A DNA stretch of 61,157 nucleotides from an uncultured Porphyromonadaceae bacterium (GTDB lineage Bacteria; Bacteroidota; Bacteroidia; Bacteroidales; Muribaculaceae). Made by a program: the position numbers and the translations under genes. The stretch is taken from positions 1 through 61,157 of the forward strand of contig CABQCA010000001.1 of assembly GCA_902462525.1 (NCBI GenBank). Reading direction: 5' to 3'. The number at the start of each line of letters is the position of its first letter. Within the stretch, counting starts at the first letter, position 1. Below the pieces are notes generated by a model, which worked only from the letters and a program-made list of their open reading frames with translations, did not search any database and had not been told where the DNA came from. Shown piece after piece: positions 33,991 through 41,917 of the stretch.

Positions 33991-34728
33991 TCATGATTCT
34001 GTCAGGGCTATGCGACGCCAGAGGGCATCGGGAATCATGCGCCAGAGGGTGGATACAACGTGCCAGCGTGAATCGATGTAGGCCACGCGGCGCTCGCGGA
34101 GCATGGCTTTCTCGATTCGTGGCGCAACGTAGTCGACGCTCATCTGCATGGGGTAGGAATTAGCTCCGAGCAGGGGCGTGTCGACAAAGCCCGGGCGGAT
34201 ATCGGTGACAGCGACATTGACGTGCTGCTGGTGTGCGAGCTGGTCGATAGCCTGGAGGAAAGCCCACTGGTAGCGCTTGGAAGCGGAATATGTGGCTGAA
34301 ACACCCATGCCTTTCACACCTGCCACCGAGGTGATTGCGGCTATGTGTCCGCGATGCAGGCTGGCGGTCTGGCGATAGTACTTGTAGGCTGCGATTATGA
34401 TGCGGGTGAAACCTTTGACGTTGGTGTCGAGAGTGGCATTGTCGCGGCCTTCGTCGAGGGCCGGATTGTACCATCCCGTGCCGGCTGCGTAGAGCAGATA
34501 GTCCATGCCGTCGATAAGCTCGATGAGTTTATAGAAGCGGTCGACAGCATCTTCGGCGGCAACGTCGATGGCCATGTACTCGATACGGTCGGGATACTGC
34601 TGTTTGATTTCCTTGAGACGGTCCTCGCGTCGTGCGGCAATGCCCACACGCCAGCCCAGGCGTGCGAAATCGGTTGCTATCTTCATTCCCATGCCCGACG
34701 AGGCTCCTATGACTATAATCTTTTTCAT
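33991..34728 (-). CDS. short-chain dehydrogenase/reductase
   Basis: 245 residues from ATG 34728. The cofactor motif is IVIGASSGMGMKIA (G-x-x-x-G-x-G), with AARRE after beta-2 suggesting NADP(H). YAAG replaces the NNAG motif. The active site has Ser in AITSVAG and YSASK (Y-x-x-x-K). The C-terminus is helical (RWHVVSTLWRMIPDALWRRI), possibly membrane-associated. Substrate unknown. It is the last gene of the DUF4199-to-SDR operon, with its ATG overlapping the previous stop (ATGA). Confidence 0.88.
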   Translation of the reverse strand: MKKIIVIGASSGMGMKIATDFARLGWRVGIAARREDRLKEIKQQYPDRIEYMAIDVAAEDAVDRFYKLIELIDGMDYLLYAAGTGWYNPALDEGRDNATLDTNVKGFTRIIIAAYKYYRQTASLHRGHIAAITSVAGVKGMGVSATYSASKRYQWAFLQAIDQLAHQQHVNVAVTDIRPGFVDTPLLGANSYPMQMSVDYVAPRIEKAMLRERRVAYIDSRWHVVSTLWRMIPDALWRRIALTES

Positions 34729-35705
34729 TCTTCTATTGTTCCGGATTGGCCGGAGCTCCCTTCGCCGGCAGGTTCGCCCGGCGGCACAAGGAGGCCTTCG
34801 ACCGTGTTGTCTGAATTTATAACGGCATCGGCGGCTTTCTTGTTCAGGTGTGTTACCGGCAAGGTGTAGATTATTGAGAAACTGCCGGCGAGCGAGCTGC
34901 CCCGCGAACCGTAGCCAGGAATGTACCACGGATTGCCGTAGCGGCCTTTGGTGCAGTGGGCAATTGTGTGATAGCGGAACTCCCAGCCGGCCGATATCGG
35001 ACCCCACACTTTTGTGCGCAGGCCGATTCCGAATTCGTAGTAGCCGGCTGTGGCGTGCTGGGACGGAATGCTGAAACGTTCGCTTTCCTGCCAGTAGGGC
35101 GAGTCGAGGGTTATGTCGGTAATATTGTAGGAGAAGGGCGATATACCGTAGCGGAGGACGGCATAGAGCTTATAGTCGGGGTTGGAATTGAAAAGGAAAT
35201 TGTAGCCTATTCCGATTTTGAAGAATACGCTCAGCGGCGAGCGGTAGCGGTAATTGTTGTTGGGACCGGGGTGAGAGGCCTGTCCGAGTCCTATCTCTAC
35301 CATGGGGATGTAGCGGTTGTGGAGCGACAGTTCGGCCCATACCGATGCAATGCCGTAGTTCTGGCCGAAAGCGCGCGCCACGGGATCCCACAGGTTGAGG
35401 CCGGCGCTGGCTGTGTAGAACAGGGGCTGCTGCATCTTCGGCACTATCTTCAGGGAGGTGGAGTCGGTCCATTCCTCGCCGGTGATGGTGTCGACGTACA
35501 TCAGGCGTCCGCGGTCGTCGGTGTACGACACCGACTGCGCGCGCCGGCGGGCATTGATGTGTGCGGTGTCGGTCGCCGTTTCGTTGACGGGCTGTGTGGC
35601 CGTCGCCGGAGTGTTGAGGGGTGTCATGCGCCGGCGTCCGTTGTCCTGCGCGAAGAGCGTTACCATGAACACGGCCAGGACCATGACTGCTGCAAGCTTT
35701 CTCAT
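34725..35705 (-). CDS. DUF6048-like outer-membrane protein
   Basis: 326 residues with signal peptide (MRKLAAVMVLAVFMVTLFAQ). A low-complexity Arg/Thr region (about 22-60) is followed by many barrel-type strands (PLFYTASAGLNLWDP, PLSVFFKIGIGYNFLFNS, YYEFGIGLRTKVWGP, AGSFSIIYTLPV). It is paired with the DUF6452-type lipoprotein gene immediately upstream (4-nt overlap), the usual partner in Bacteroidales; I assign the family from memory of that pairing and barrel layout. It ends in an unusual acidic, Gly/Ser-rich tail rather than an aromatic residue. Confidence 0.65.
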   Translation of the reverse strand: MRKLAAVMVLAVFMVTLFAQDNGRRRMTPLNTPATATQPVNETATDTAHINARRRAQSVSYTDDRGRLMYVDTITGEEWTDSTSLKIVPKMQQPLFYTASAGLNLWDPVARAFGQNYGIASVWAELSLHNRYIPMVEIGLGQASHPGPNNNYRYRSPLSVFFKIGIGYNFLFNSNPDYKLYAVLRYGISPFSYNITDITLDSPYWQESERFSIPSQHATAGYYEFGIGLRTKVWGPISAGWEFRYHTIAHCTKGRYGNPWYIPGYGSRGSSLAGSFSIIYTLPVTHLNKKAADAVINSDNTVEGLLVPPGEPAGEGSSGQSGTIEE

Positions 35706-36211
35706 TGTTCAGGCTCCTCCTCGTCGGCCGTACGGAAGTAGATGTAGATTCGTTTGAGGTCTACGTTGGTAATCAGTGAGTCGGCCACAACCACGGAGTC
35801 GATGAGGTGCGTGGTGTTGCTCACTTCGGTTATCAGATAGCGGTACATGGCTCCGCACTCCTCGGAAGCGAAATAGGGAATCGACTCGTAGGCGAACGAC
35901 ACGGTGTCGTTCAGCGCCGGATCGTCGAGCCCTTCCTGGAGGTAGTGGAAGCACCAGGCGGTGCCCGAAGCCGTGGACCGCATCGGCAGGTACACCTGGT
36001 TGAGCGATGTGGAACCGTTGTAGAGCAGCGAGTCGTTCGGGGCGCCGACGCCGCTGATCTGCAGCCCGCTGATGCTTATGTCGGCGCCTGTGGCGCTCGA
36101 GCGGAAGCCTGCCAGTGGGATGGAGCTCTGATTGTCGAGACAGCCTGAGGTATTGCAGGCTGCCGCGGCAAGCAGGAGCAAGAAGGCTGATATTACAGGC
36201 AGCAGTTTCAC
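35702..36211 (-). CDS. DUF6452-like lipoprotein, GTG start
   Basis: 169 residues from a GTG start at 36211. This GTG overlaps the TGA of the nitroreductase gene (GTGA) and gives a clean lipoprotein signal KLLPVISAFLLLLAAAAC with Cys19. There is no ATG in a sensible place; the longer frame upstream is antisense-like noise. The mature protein is short, beta-rich, with Cys24, Cys87 and Cys119 (NTSGCLDN, SGTAWCFHYL, ASEECGAMYR). Family assigned from its adjacency to the DUF6048-type barrel gene. Probably periplasmic or surface-attached partner of that barrel. Confidence 0.68.
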   Translation of the reverse strand: MKLLPVISAFLLLLAAAACNTSGCLDNQSSIPLAGFRSSATGADISISGLQISGVGAPNDSLLYNGSTSLNQVYLPMRSTASGTAWCFHYLQEGLDDPALNDTVSFAYESIPYFASEECGAMYRYLITEVSNTTHLIDSVVVADSLITNVDLKRIYIYFRTADEEEPEQ

Positions 36212-36729
36212 CTTACGAGGAGAATTTCGTCGGTTGCCTTGCGCTTTTTTGCCGGTGCTTCGGAGCCATCGGCTGCGTATCCTACCGGAATAACCGCTAC
36301 GGGCACGACGCCCTCGGGCAGTGCGAGGCCGGCGGTGAGCGCTGCGGGGTCGAAGTTGCATATCCAGCAGGTGCCGAGGCCCTGTGCGGAGGCTTCGAGG
36401 CATATGTGCTCGGTGGCGATAGCCACATCGACATCGCTGTGGTTCTTGCTGTCGGCGGGGCGTACCCATGCCTCGGCGGGCACCGCGCAAGCGACGATGT
36501 GAAGAGGGGCCGAGAGTACCCATTCGCGGGGATATGCGGCGAAGATGGCCTGACGGCCGGCTTCGTCGTCGCGGCCTATGATGGCGAAGCGCCAGGGCTG
36601 GCGGTTGCAGGCGCTCGGAGCGAGGCGTGCAGCCTCGACAATGGCGTCGATTTTCGCCTGTTCGGGCAGGCGGTCGGGATTGTATGCGCGGCAGGAGTAG
36701 CGTGCCGCAATGGTTTCTGTGACTGTCAT
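36208..36729 (-). CDS. nitroreductase-family flavoprotein
   Basis: 173 residues, typical of the small NfsB/FRP-like enzymes. It begins VTETIAARYSCRAYNPDRL with the FMN-binding R-x-S-x-R motif, then LAPSACNRQPWRF and a C-terminal GLGTCWICNFDP. FMN-dependent NAD(P)H oxidoreductase; substrate unknown. Start overlaps the GT2 stop by 4 nt and its stop overlaps the next start. Confidence 0.9.
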   Translation of the reverse strand: MTVTETIAARYSCRAYNPDRLPEQAKIDAIVEAARLAPSACNRQPWRFAIIGRDDEAGRQAIFAAYPREWVLSAPLHIVACAVPAEAWVRPADSKNHSDVDVAIATEHICLEASAQGLGTCWICNFDPAALTAGLALPEGVVPVAVIPVGYAADGSEAPAKKRKATDEILLVR

Positions 36730-37679
36730 ATTCGTTCTTCTATTTCGTAATCGTTGCGTTTGGGCGAGTTGCGCACCACTAATTCACCGACAAAGCCCGC
36801 CAGAAACAGCTGGCTGCCCAGAAGCATGAGCACCAGCGAGAGGTAGAAATACGGCGAGTCGGTGACGAGGATATAAGGGTCGCCGTTGTGCATGTGCCAC
36901 AGCTTCATGCCGCCGACAATAGCCACGGCGATGAAACCGAGCAGGAACATGAGGCTTCCCAGCAGTCCGAAAAGATGCATGGGCTTTTTGCCGAATTTGC
37001 CGGTGAACCACAGTGTGGCCAGGTCGAGGTAGCCGTTGACGAAACGGTCGAGGCCGAATTTTGTCTTGCCGTATTTGCGGGCCTGGTGATGCACCACCTT
37101 TTCGCCTATGCGGCTGAAGCCGGCAAGCTTGGCGAGGTAGGGAATGTAGCGGTGCATGTCGCCGTAGACCTCTATGTGTTTCACCACGGCACGGCGGTAG
37201 GCCTTGAGACCGCAGTTGAAGTCGTGCAGATTTTTAATGCCGCTCACCCGGCGCGCCGTAGCGTTGAAAAGCTTTGTGGGAATGGTTTTCGACAGCGGGT
37301 CGTAGCGTTTCTTCTTGTAGCCCGACACGAGGTCGTAGCCGTCCTCGCGAATCATTCGGTAAAGTTCGGGAATCTCGTCGGGGCTGTCCTGCAGGTCGGC
37401 GTCCATGGTAATCACCACGTCGCCCTCGACAGCTGCGAAGCCGGTGTTGAGGGCCGGGCTTTTGCCGTAATTCCGGCGGAAAGATATGCCACGGATATGC
37501 GCGGGATCTTTTTCGCGCAGCGATTTTATGACATCCCACGAATCGTCGGTCGAACCGTCGTTGACAAACACTATTTCGTAGCTGAAGCCGTGCTCAGCCA
37601 TCACACGCTCTATCCATGCTGTCAGTTCTGGCAGCGATTCAGCTTCGTTATAAAGAGGTATAACTACCGATATATCCAT
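36726..37679 (-). CDS. family-2 glycosyltransferase with two C-terminal membrane helices
   Basis: 317 residues. The GT-A domain has VVIPLYNEAESLPEL, FVNDGSTDDSW, the ITMDADLQDSPDEIPEL metal-binding region, and NCGLKAYRR. Two transmembrane segments follow (about 235-258 and 270-297). This is the DPM1/GtrB layout: transfer of a sugar from a nucleotide donor to undecaprenyl or dolichyl phosphate at the inner membrane. It follows a DUF4199 membrane protein by 12 nt, a conserved Bacteroidetes pair. Confidence 0.9.
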   Translation of the reverse strand: MDISVVIPLYNEAESLPELTAWIERVMAEHGFSYEIVFVNDGSTDDSWDVIKSLREKDPAHIRGISFRRNYGKSPALNTGFAAVEGDVVITMDADLQDSPDEIPELYRMIREDGYDLVSGYKKKRYDPLSKTIPTKLFNATARRVSGIKNLHDFNCGLKAYRRAVVKHIEVYGDMHRYIPYLAKLAGFSRIGEKVVHHQARKYGKTKFGLDRFVNGYLDLATLWFTGKFGKKPMHLFGLLGSLMFLLGFIAVAIVGGMKLWHMHNGDPYILVTDSPYFYLSLVLMLLGSQLFLAGFVGELVVRNSPKRNDYEIEERI

Positions 37680-37691
37680 AGCAACCGGAAT

Positions 37692-38249
37692 TTATGATTT
37701 GTGGCCGTCGGGACGGCAACGCAGTTTCAGAACCACAGCGTCGACGAGGCCGACTATGGCTCCGCACAGTATGTTGAAGACTATAAGATTCGAGGCGACG
37801 TCGGAAGCCGTGGGTATGCCGGCGACAGCCCGCAGGTTTTCCAGCTTTTCGGCCCACATGTCGCCTTCGGGAGTGCCGATGGAGCGGAAGGTGTCGATAG
37901 CTGTCTGCATCTGCGAGGCCACAAAGTCGGGAACAGCCCACCGCAGCAGCACATACACCGCCACAGCCTGCAGCAATGCTCCTAATAGCCACGACAGCAG
38001 TGCGTTGGCCCATATTTCGAGTGCCGACAGGCGGTAGCCCGACGACACATAGTGGTTTTTTAGAAGTCTGTAAAGAAAGAACGGCAGATAGACCGAGCCG
38101 GCCCACACCAGAAAAGTAGCCAGACCGAACGACTGGCTCAGGCCGCTGAATACGGCCAGAAGGATCAGATATAGCCCCAGATAGGCGCCGTTATCGCCGG
38201 CGACGCTTACTATGGCTCTCGGTGGCCCGGATTGTGGATTGCTGTTCAT
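37692..38249 (-). CDS. DUF4199-type integral membrane protein
   Basis: 185 residues from ATG 38249 (MNSNPQSGPPRAIVS), fixed by a promoter box 21 nt upstream; the longer frame to 38783 is shadow. Four hydrophobic segments: YLGLYLILLAVFSGLS, FLVWAGSVYLPFFLYRLL, LLSWLLGALLQAVAVYVLL and LIVFNILCGAIVGLVDAVVL, with a helical loop before the last. The arrangement and position just before a GT2 fit DUF4199. Function unknown; possibly an accessory to the polyprenyl glycosyltransferase. First gene of the six-gene operon. Confidence 0.8.
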   Translation of the reverse strand: MNSNPQSGPPRAIVSVAGDNGAYLGLYLILLAVFSGLSQSFGLATFLVWAGSVYLPFFLYRLLKNHYVSSGYRLSALEIWANALLSWLLGALLQAVAVYVLLRWAVPDFVASQMQTAIDTFRSIGTPEGDMWAEKLENLRAVAGIPTASDVASNLIVFNILCGAIVGLVDAVVLKLRCRPDGHKS

Positions 38250-38269
38250 CGGTTTTATTCTTTGAACCA

Positions 38270-38277
38270 CAAAATTA
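38270..38277 (-). promoter_or_regulatory. -7 box TAATTTTG of the DUF4199-to-SDR operon
   Basis: Minus-strand -7 element 21 nt before ATG 38249. It is the only -7 box seen upstream of six overlapped genes. Confidence 0.65.
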
Positions 38278-38362
38278 GCAATTTTTCTCCAATTACCCGC
38301 AAACACGTATGCGGTTGACACCAGGATTGCCGGATTTTTTTGACGGGGGAGGCGAATATCGC

Positions 38363-38370
38363 TATCTTTG
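38363..38370 (+). promoter_or_regulatory. -7 box TATCTTTG of hrpB
   Basis: Perfect -7 element. It lies downstream of the longest frame's ATG (38340), so hrpB must start at 38388. Confidence 0.75.
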
Positions 38371-38387
38371 CAGTGCTTTTCCGGAAT

Positions 38388-40820
38388 ATGAAGACAGTAC
38401 AGAAATATATCGATGAGCTGCCGGTAGGGGCTGTCGCCGACGAAATCAATGAGTCGCTGGCGCGCTGTCCGCGGGTTGTTGTCACGGCGCCTCCGGGGTC
38501 TGGCAAGTCGACACTGTTGCCTCTCACTATCCTCGGCGCATTGCCGGAAGGGAGAGTCATAATGCTTGAACCGCGGCGTGCGGCTGCGCGCCAGCTTGCC
38601 CTGCGCATGGCGCATATGCTCGGCGAGAAGCCGGGCGAAACCGTGGGCTACCGCATGCGTTTCGAATCGAAAGTCTCGGCAGCCACCCGCATAGAGGTGG
38701 TTACCGAGGGTGTGATGGAGCGTATGCTTATCGATGATTCTACGCTCGATGGCATTGCTGCGGTAATTTTCGACGAGTTTCATGAGCGCAGCCTCACCGC
38801 CGACCTTTGTCTGGCTCTGACTCTTGAGGCGCAGGAGGTGCTGCGGCCCGAGCTGCGTGTGGTGATAATGTCGGCGACAATGGACTGCGAGGCGCTCTGC
38901 AACGCTCTTGATGCTCCGCTGGTGGAGGCGCAGGGAACGGTGTACGATGTGTCGGTGGTCTACGGTGATGATTTCGAGCCTTCCGACTGTGCGGCCGCCG
39001 TGACGTCGGCAGTGCGCCGTGCCTGGCGTGAGCAGAGCGGCAATATTCTGGCTTTTCTGCCCGGGGTTGCCGAAATATCGGATTGTGCCGCGGCTCTTTC
39101 CGACAGTCTGCCCGAAGCTGTGATACTACCGCTGCACGGCAATCTGGCACCTGCCGAACAGTACCGCGCCATAGAGTACAATCCCGCCGGCCGTCGCAAG
39201 ATAGTGCTTGCCACACCGATAGCGGAGACTTCGCTTACTATCGACGGAATCCGTACGGTTGTCGATTCGGGCCTTTACCGCGCCGTGAAGTACGACCGCA
39301 CTACGGGCCTGGGGCGGCTTGTGACCGAGCGTATTTCGCTCGATATGGCCCGTCAGCGCACCGGACGCGCCGGGCGACTGTCGGACGGCACATGCTACCG
39401 GCTATGGTCGCGAGCCACTGAGCACCGCATGGCCGAAAACCGCACACCCGAAATCGTCTGTGCCGATCTCAGTGCCATGGTGCTCGATGTTGCCGCCTGG
39501 GGCGGTACCGAGCCTGAGCGTCTGCCATGGATCACACCTCCGCAGCCGGGCCACGTTGCTGAAGGCCGCGGTCTGCTTGCCATGCTCGGGGCCGTAGACT
39601 CCGCCGGACGTATCACGCCTCGCGGACGCCGCATGGCGGCACTTCCATGTCATCCGCGAATCGCCAATATGCTTCTGCGGGCGTCGGACGACCGTATGCG
39701 TGCGCTTGCAGCCGACATCGCCGCTATTCTCGAAGAAAAGGATCCTGTCGACGATGCGACGGATGCCGACATCAACACCCGCATAGCCTTGCTGCGGCAG
39801 CAGCGGGGCCGCAAGGGGGGAGGTCGCTGGAGCCGCATCATGGCAGTTGCGGCGCAGTACAGGCGCATGGTGCGCTGCGATGAGGACAACAGCCCCGCCG
39901 ACAGCCTTGCTGCGGGACGGCTTTTGGCTTCGGCCTATCCGGAGCGCGTGGCGATGCGGCTGAACGGGAATGTGTACAGGCTTCCGTCGGGCGAAAATGT
40001 GCGGCTCGATGACGCCGACGACCTCAGTGCCCACGACAGTCTGGTGATAGCCGCCATGGGTCGACGTATATTTCTTGCTTCGCCGATATCGCAGGATGCA
40101 CTCGAAGAGATGGCGCAGCCGCACCGGAACTTGGCATGGAGCAGTCGCGAAGAGCGTCTTATTGCTCGCGACGAGCTGCGTATCGGTGTCCTTATGGTGG
40201 GTTCGCGGCCTGTCGGCGACCTCGATCCGGCCATTGCCGCCGAAGTGATTTGTCGGGCGGCAGTCCGCGACGGGCGCAGCATGTTCGATTTCAGCGATGA
40301 TGTGGCGCGCCTTCAGCAACGTATAGCCACAGTCGCCGACTGGCACCCCGAATTCGGACTGCCCGATGTTTCGACCGACGCTCTCCTTGCCTCGGCTTCC
40401 GAATGGCTGCCGCTCTACATGGCCGGTGCCACCACTCGCCGCGAACTACAGAAAATCGACCTGTGTGCTGTCATATGCGGCATAGTAGGCTATGAAATGA
40501 TGGCCGAAGTGGACCGCCTGGCACCATCTAACCTGCGCTTGCCGGGCGGACGCAATGTGCGCATCGACTACCGCGCAGGGAGCGATGCCCCGGTGGTGAG
40601 CGCGCGCCTGCAGGACTGTCTGGGCATGACCGACACACCGCGTCTCGACGGCGGCCGCTGCCCGGTGCTGATGGAACTGCTGTCGCCCGGCTTCAAGCCC
40701 GTGCAGCTTACACGCGACCTGCGCAGTTTCTGGACCGGCACCTATTTTGAAGTCCGCAAAGAGCTCCGTCGCCGCTATCCCAAACACCGCTGGCCGGAGG
40801 ATCCGCTGAGTGAAGGGTGA
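38388..40820 (+). CDS. hrpB: ATP-dependent RNA helicase HrpB
   Basis: 810 residues from MKTVQKYIDELPVG. DEAH-type motifs: Walker A APPGSGKST at 34-42, motif Ia LEPRRAAARQLA, motif II FDEFHERS (DEFH variant usual in HrpB), motif III IMSATMDC, later ETSLTIDGIRTVVDSG and QRTGRAGR. The C-terminal HrpB region ends with the typical LMELLSPGFKPVQLTRDLRSFW and RYPKHRWPEDP. Putative 3'-5' RNA helicase; its cellular job is poorly known. Monocistronic, ending in a 19-bp perfect terminator stem. Confidence 0.95.
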   Translation: MKTVQKYIDELPVGAVADEINESLARCPRVVVTAPPGSGKSTLLPLTILGALPEGRVIMLEPRRAAARQLALRMAHMLGEKPGETVGYRMRFESKVSAATRIEVVTEGVMERMLIDDSTLDGIAAVIFDEFHERSLTADLCLALTLEAQEVLRPELRVVIMSATMDCEALCNALDAPLVEAQGTVYDVSVVYGDDFEPSDCAAAVTSAVRRAWREQSGNILAFLPGVAEISDCAAALSDSLPEAVILPLHGNLAPAEQYRAIEYNPAGRRKIVLATPIAETSLTIDGIRTVVDSGLYRAVKYDRTTGLGRLVTERISLDMARQRTGRAGRLSDGTCYRLWSRATEHRMAENRTPEIVCADLSAMVLDVAAWGGTEPERLPWITPPQPGHVAEGRGLLAMLGAVDSAGRITPRGRRMAALPCHPRIANMLLRASDDRMRALAADIAAILEEKDPVDDATDADINTRIALLRQQRGRKGGGRWSRIMAVAAQYRRMVRCDEDNSPADSLAAGRLLASAYPERVAMRLNGNVYRLPSGENVRLDDADDLSAHDSLVIAAMGRRIFLASPISQDALEEMAQPHRNLAWSSREERLIARDELRIGVLMVGSRPVGDLDPAIAAEVICRAAVRDGRSMFDFSDDVARLQQRIATVADWHPEFGLPDVSTDALLASASEWLPLYMAGATTRRELQKIDLCAVICGIVGYEMMAEVDRLAPSNLRLPGGRNVRIDYRAGSDAPVVSARLQDCLGMTDTPRLDGGRCPVLMELLSPGFKPVQLTRDLRSFWTGTYFEVRKELRRRYPKHRWPEDPLSEG

Positions 40821-40833
40821 GGCATATTGTAAA

Positions 40834-40876
40834 ATTCAGGAGGCGAATCCTGTCTGGCAGGATTCGCCTCCTGAAT
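40834..40876. terminator. bidirectional terminator between hrpB and korB
   Basis: A 19-bp perfect stem (ATTCAGGAGGCGAATCCTG and its complement) with a 5-nt loop, between convergent genes. T-runs are modest on both sides. Confidence 0.8.
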
Positions 40877-40900
40877 AATTTGTAATCGGGTCTTTTGTCT

Positions 40901-41914
40901 TTATTCGACGGTCCAGGTTTCGCCGGCGAGAATCATGTCGCGGAGTGAGGCAAAGCCTTTGCGGGCGCGCACTTCCTCGACCTGGGCGGCGACGCCTTCG
41001 TCGTAGGTTGCTGCGGCGACATCGCGTATCACGCCGAGGGCCAGAGGCAGGCTGCGGCCGTCCATCATGGCGAGCTGCTGATGCAGGAAGTTCGATTCGC
41101 AGTGAGCGTCGTGCACAAGCACATCGTCGAGGGTGTAACCGTCCTCCCCGATAGTAACGGCTTTGAGGAGGAATCCGTCGCGCACAAGGCCGCGGTTGCG
41201 GTCTTTGCCGAAAATCATTTTCTCGCCGTGACGCAGCAGAATCGTGCGGTCGGCGCGGACGTCGCGGTCGGTGATTTCGTTGTGGATGCCGTTGTTGAAA
41301 ATCATGCAGTTCTGCAGTATTTCCACTACCGAAGTGCCCTTATGGCGGGCAGCGGCCACAAGAACTTCCTGCGATGTCTTCAGCTCCACGTCGATGCTGC
41401 GGGCAAAGAAGTTGCCGCGTGCTCCGAACACCAGTTCCGCCGGAATGAAAGGATCTTCGACTGTGCCGTAGGGGCTTGATTTAGATACAAAACCGCGTTC
41501 GCTGGTGGGGGAGTACTGACCCTTTGTGAGACCGTAGATTTTGTTGTTGAAGAGCACGATGTTTATGTCGATGTTTCGGCGTACGGCATGAATGAAGTGG
41601 TTGCCGCCGATGGCGAGGCCGTCGCCGTCGCCCGAAATCTGCCACACTGTCATTGCCGGATTGGCAACTTTGTAGCCCGTGGCAATGGCCGCGGCACGGC
41701 CGTGAATGGTGTGGAAGCCGTAGGTTCCCATGTAGTAAGGGAGGCGCGACGAGCATCCGATACCCGAAATGACGGCTGTCTTATGCGGCGGTATTCCCAG
41801 CTCGGCCATGGCTTTCTGGAGGGTGTTGAGGATGGCGTGGTCGCCGCATCCGGGGCACCATCGCACGGCCTGCCCGCTTTTGAAGTCTGCTGCTGTATAG
41901 TTGGTCTCTTCCAT
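40901..41914 (-). CDS. korB: 2-oxoglutarate:ferredoxin oxidoreductase, beta subunit
   Basis: 337 residues. The N-terminal VRWCPGCGDHAILN supplies two cysteines for the FeS site. ISGIGCSSRLPYY and the thiamine-diphosphate motif ISGDGDGLAIGGNHFIHAVRR with NNKIYGLTKGQYSPTS are characteristic of the KorB branch. The enzyme converts 2-oxoglutarate plus CoA to succinyl-CoA with reduced ferredoxin, and works in reverse in anaerobes. Starts 3 nt after korA. A pyruvate or branched-chain 2-oxoacid enzyme is less likely but not excluded by eye. Confidence 0.9.
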   Translation of the reverse strand: MEETNYTAADFKSGQAVRWCPGCGDHAILNTLQKAMAELGIPPHKTAVISGIGCSSRLPYYMGTYGFHTIHGRAAAIATGYKVANPAMTVWQISGDGDGLAIGGNHFIHAVRRNIDINIVLFNNKIYGLTKGQYSPTSERGFVSKSSPYGTVEDPFIPAELVFGARGNFFARSIDVELKTSQEVLVAAARHKGTSVVEILQNCMIFNNGIHNEITDRDVRADRTILLRHGEKMIFGKDRNRGLVRDGFLLKAVTIGEDGYTLDDVLVHDAHCESNFLHQQLAMMDGRSLPLALGVIRDVAAATYDEGVAAQVEEVRARKGFASLRDMILAGETWTVE

Positions 41915-41917
41915 GGC

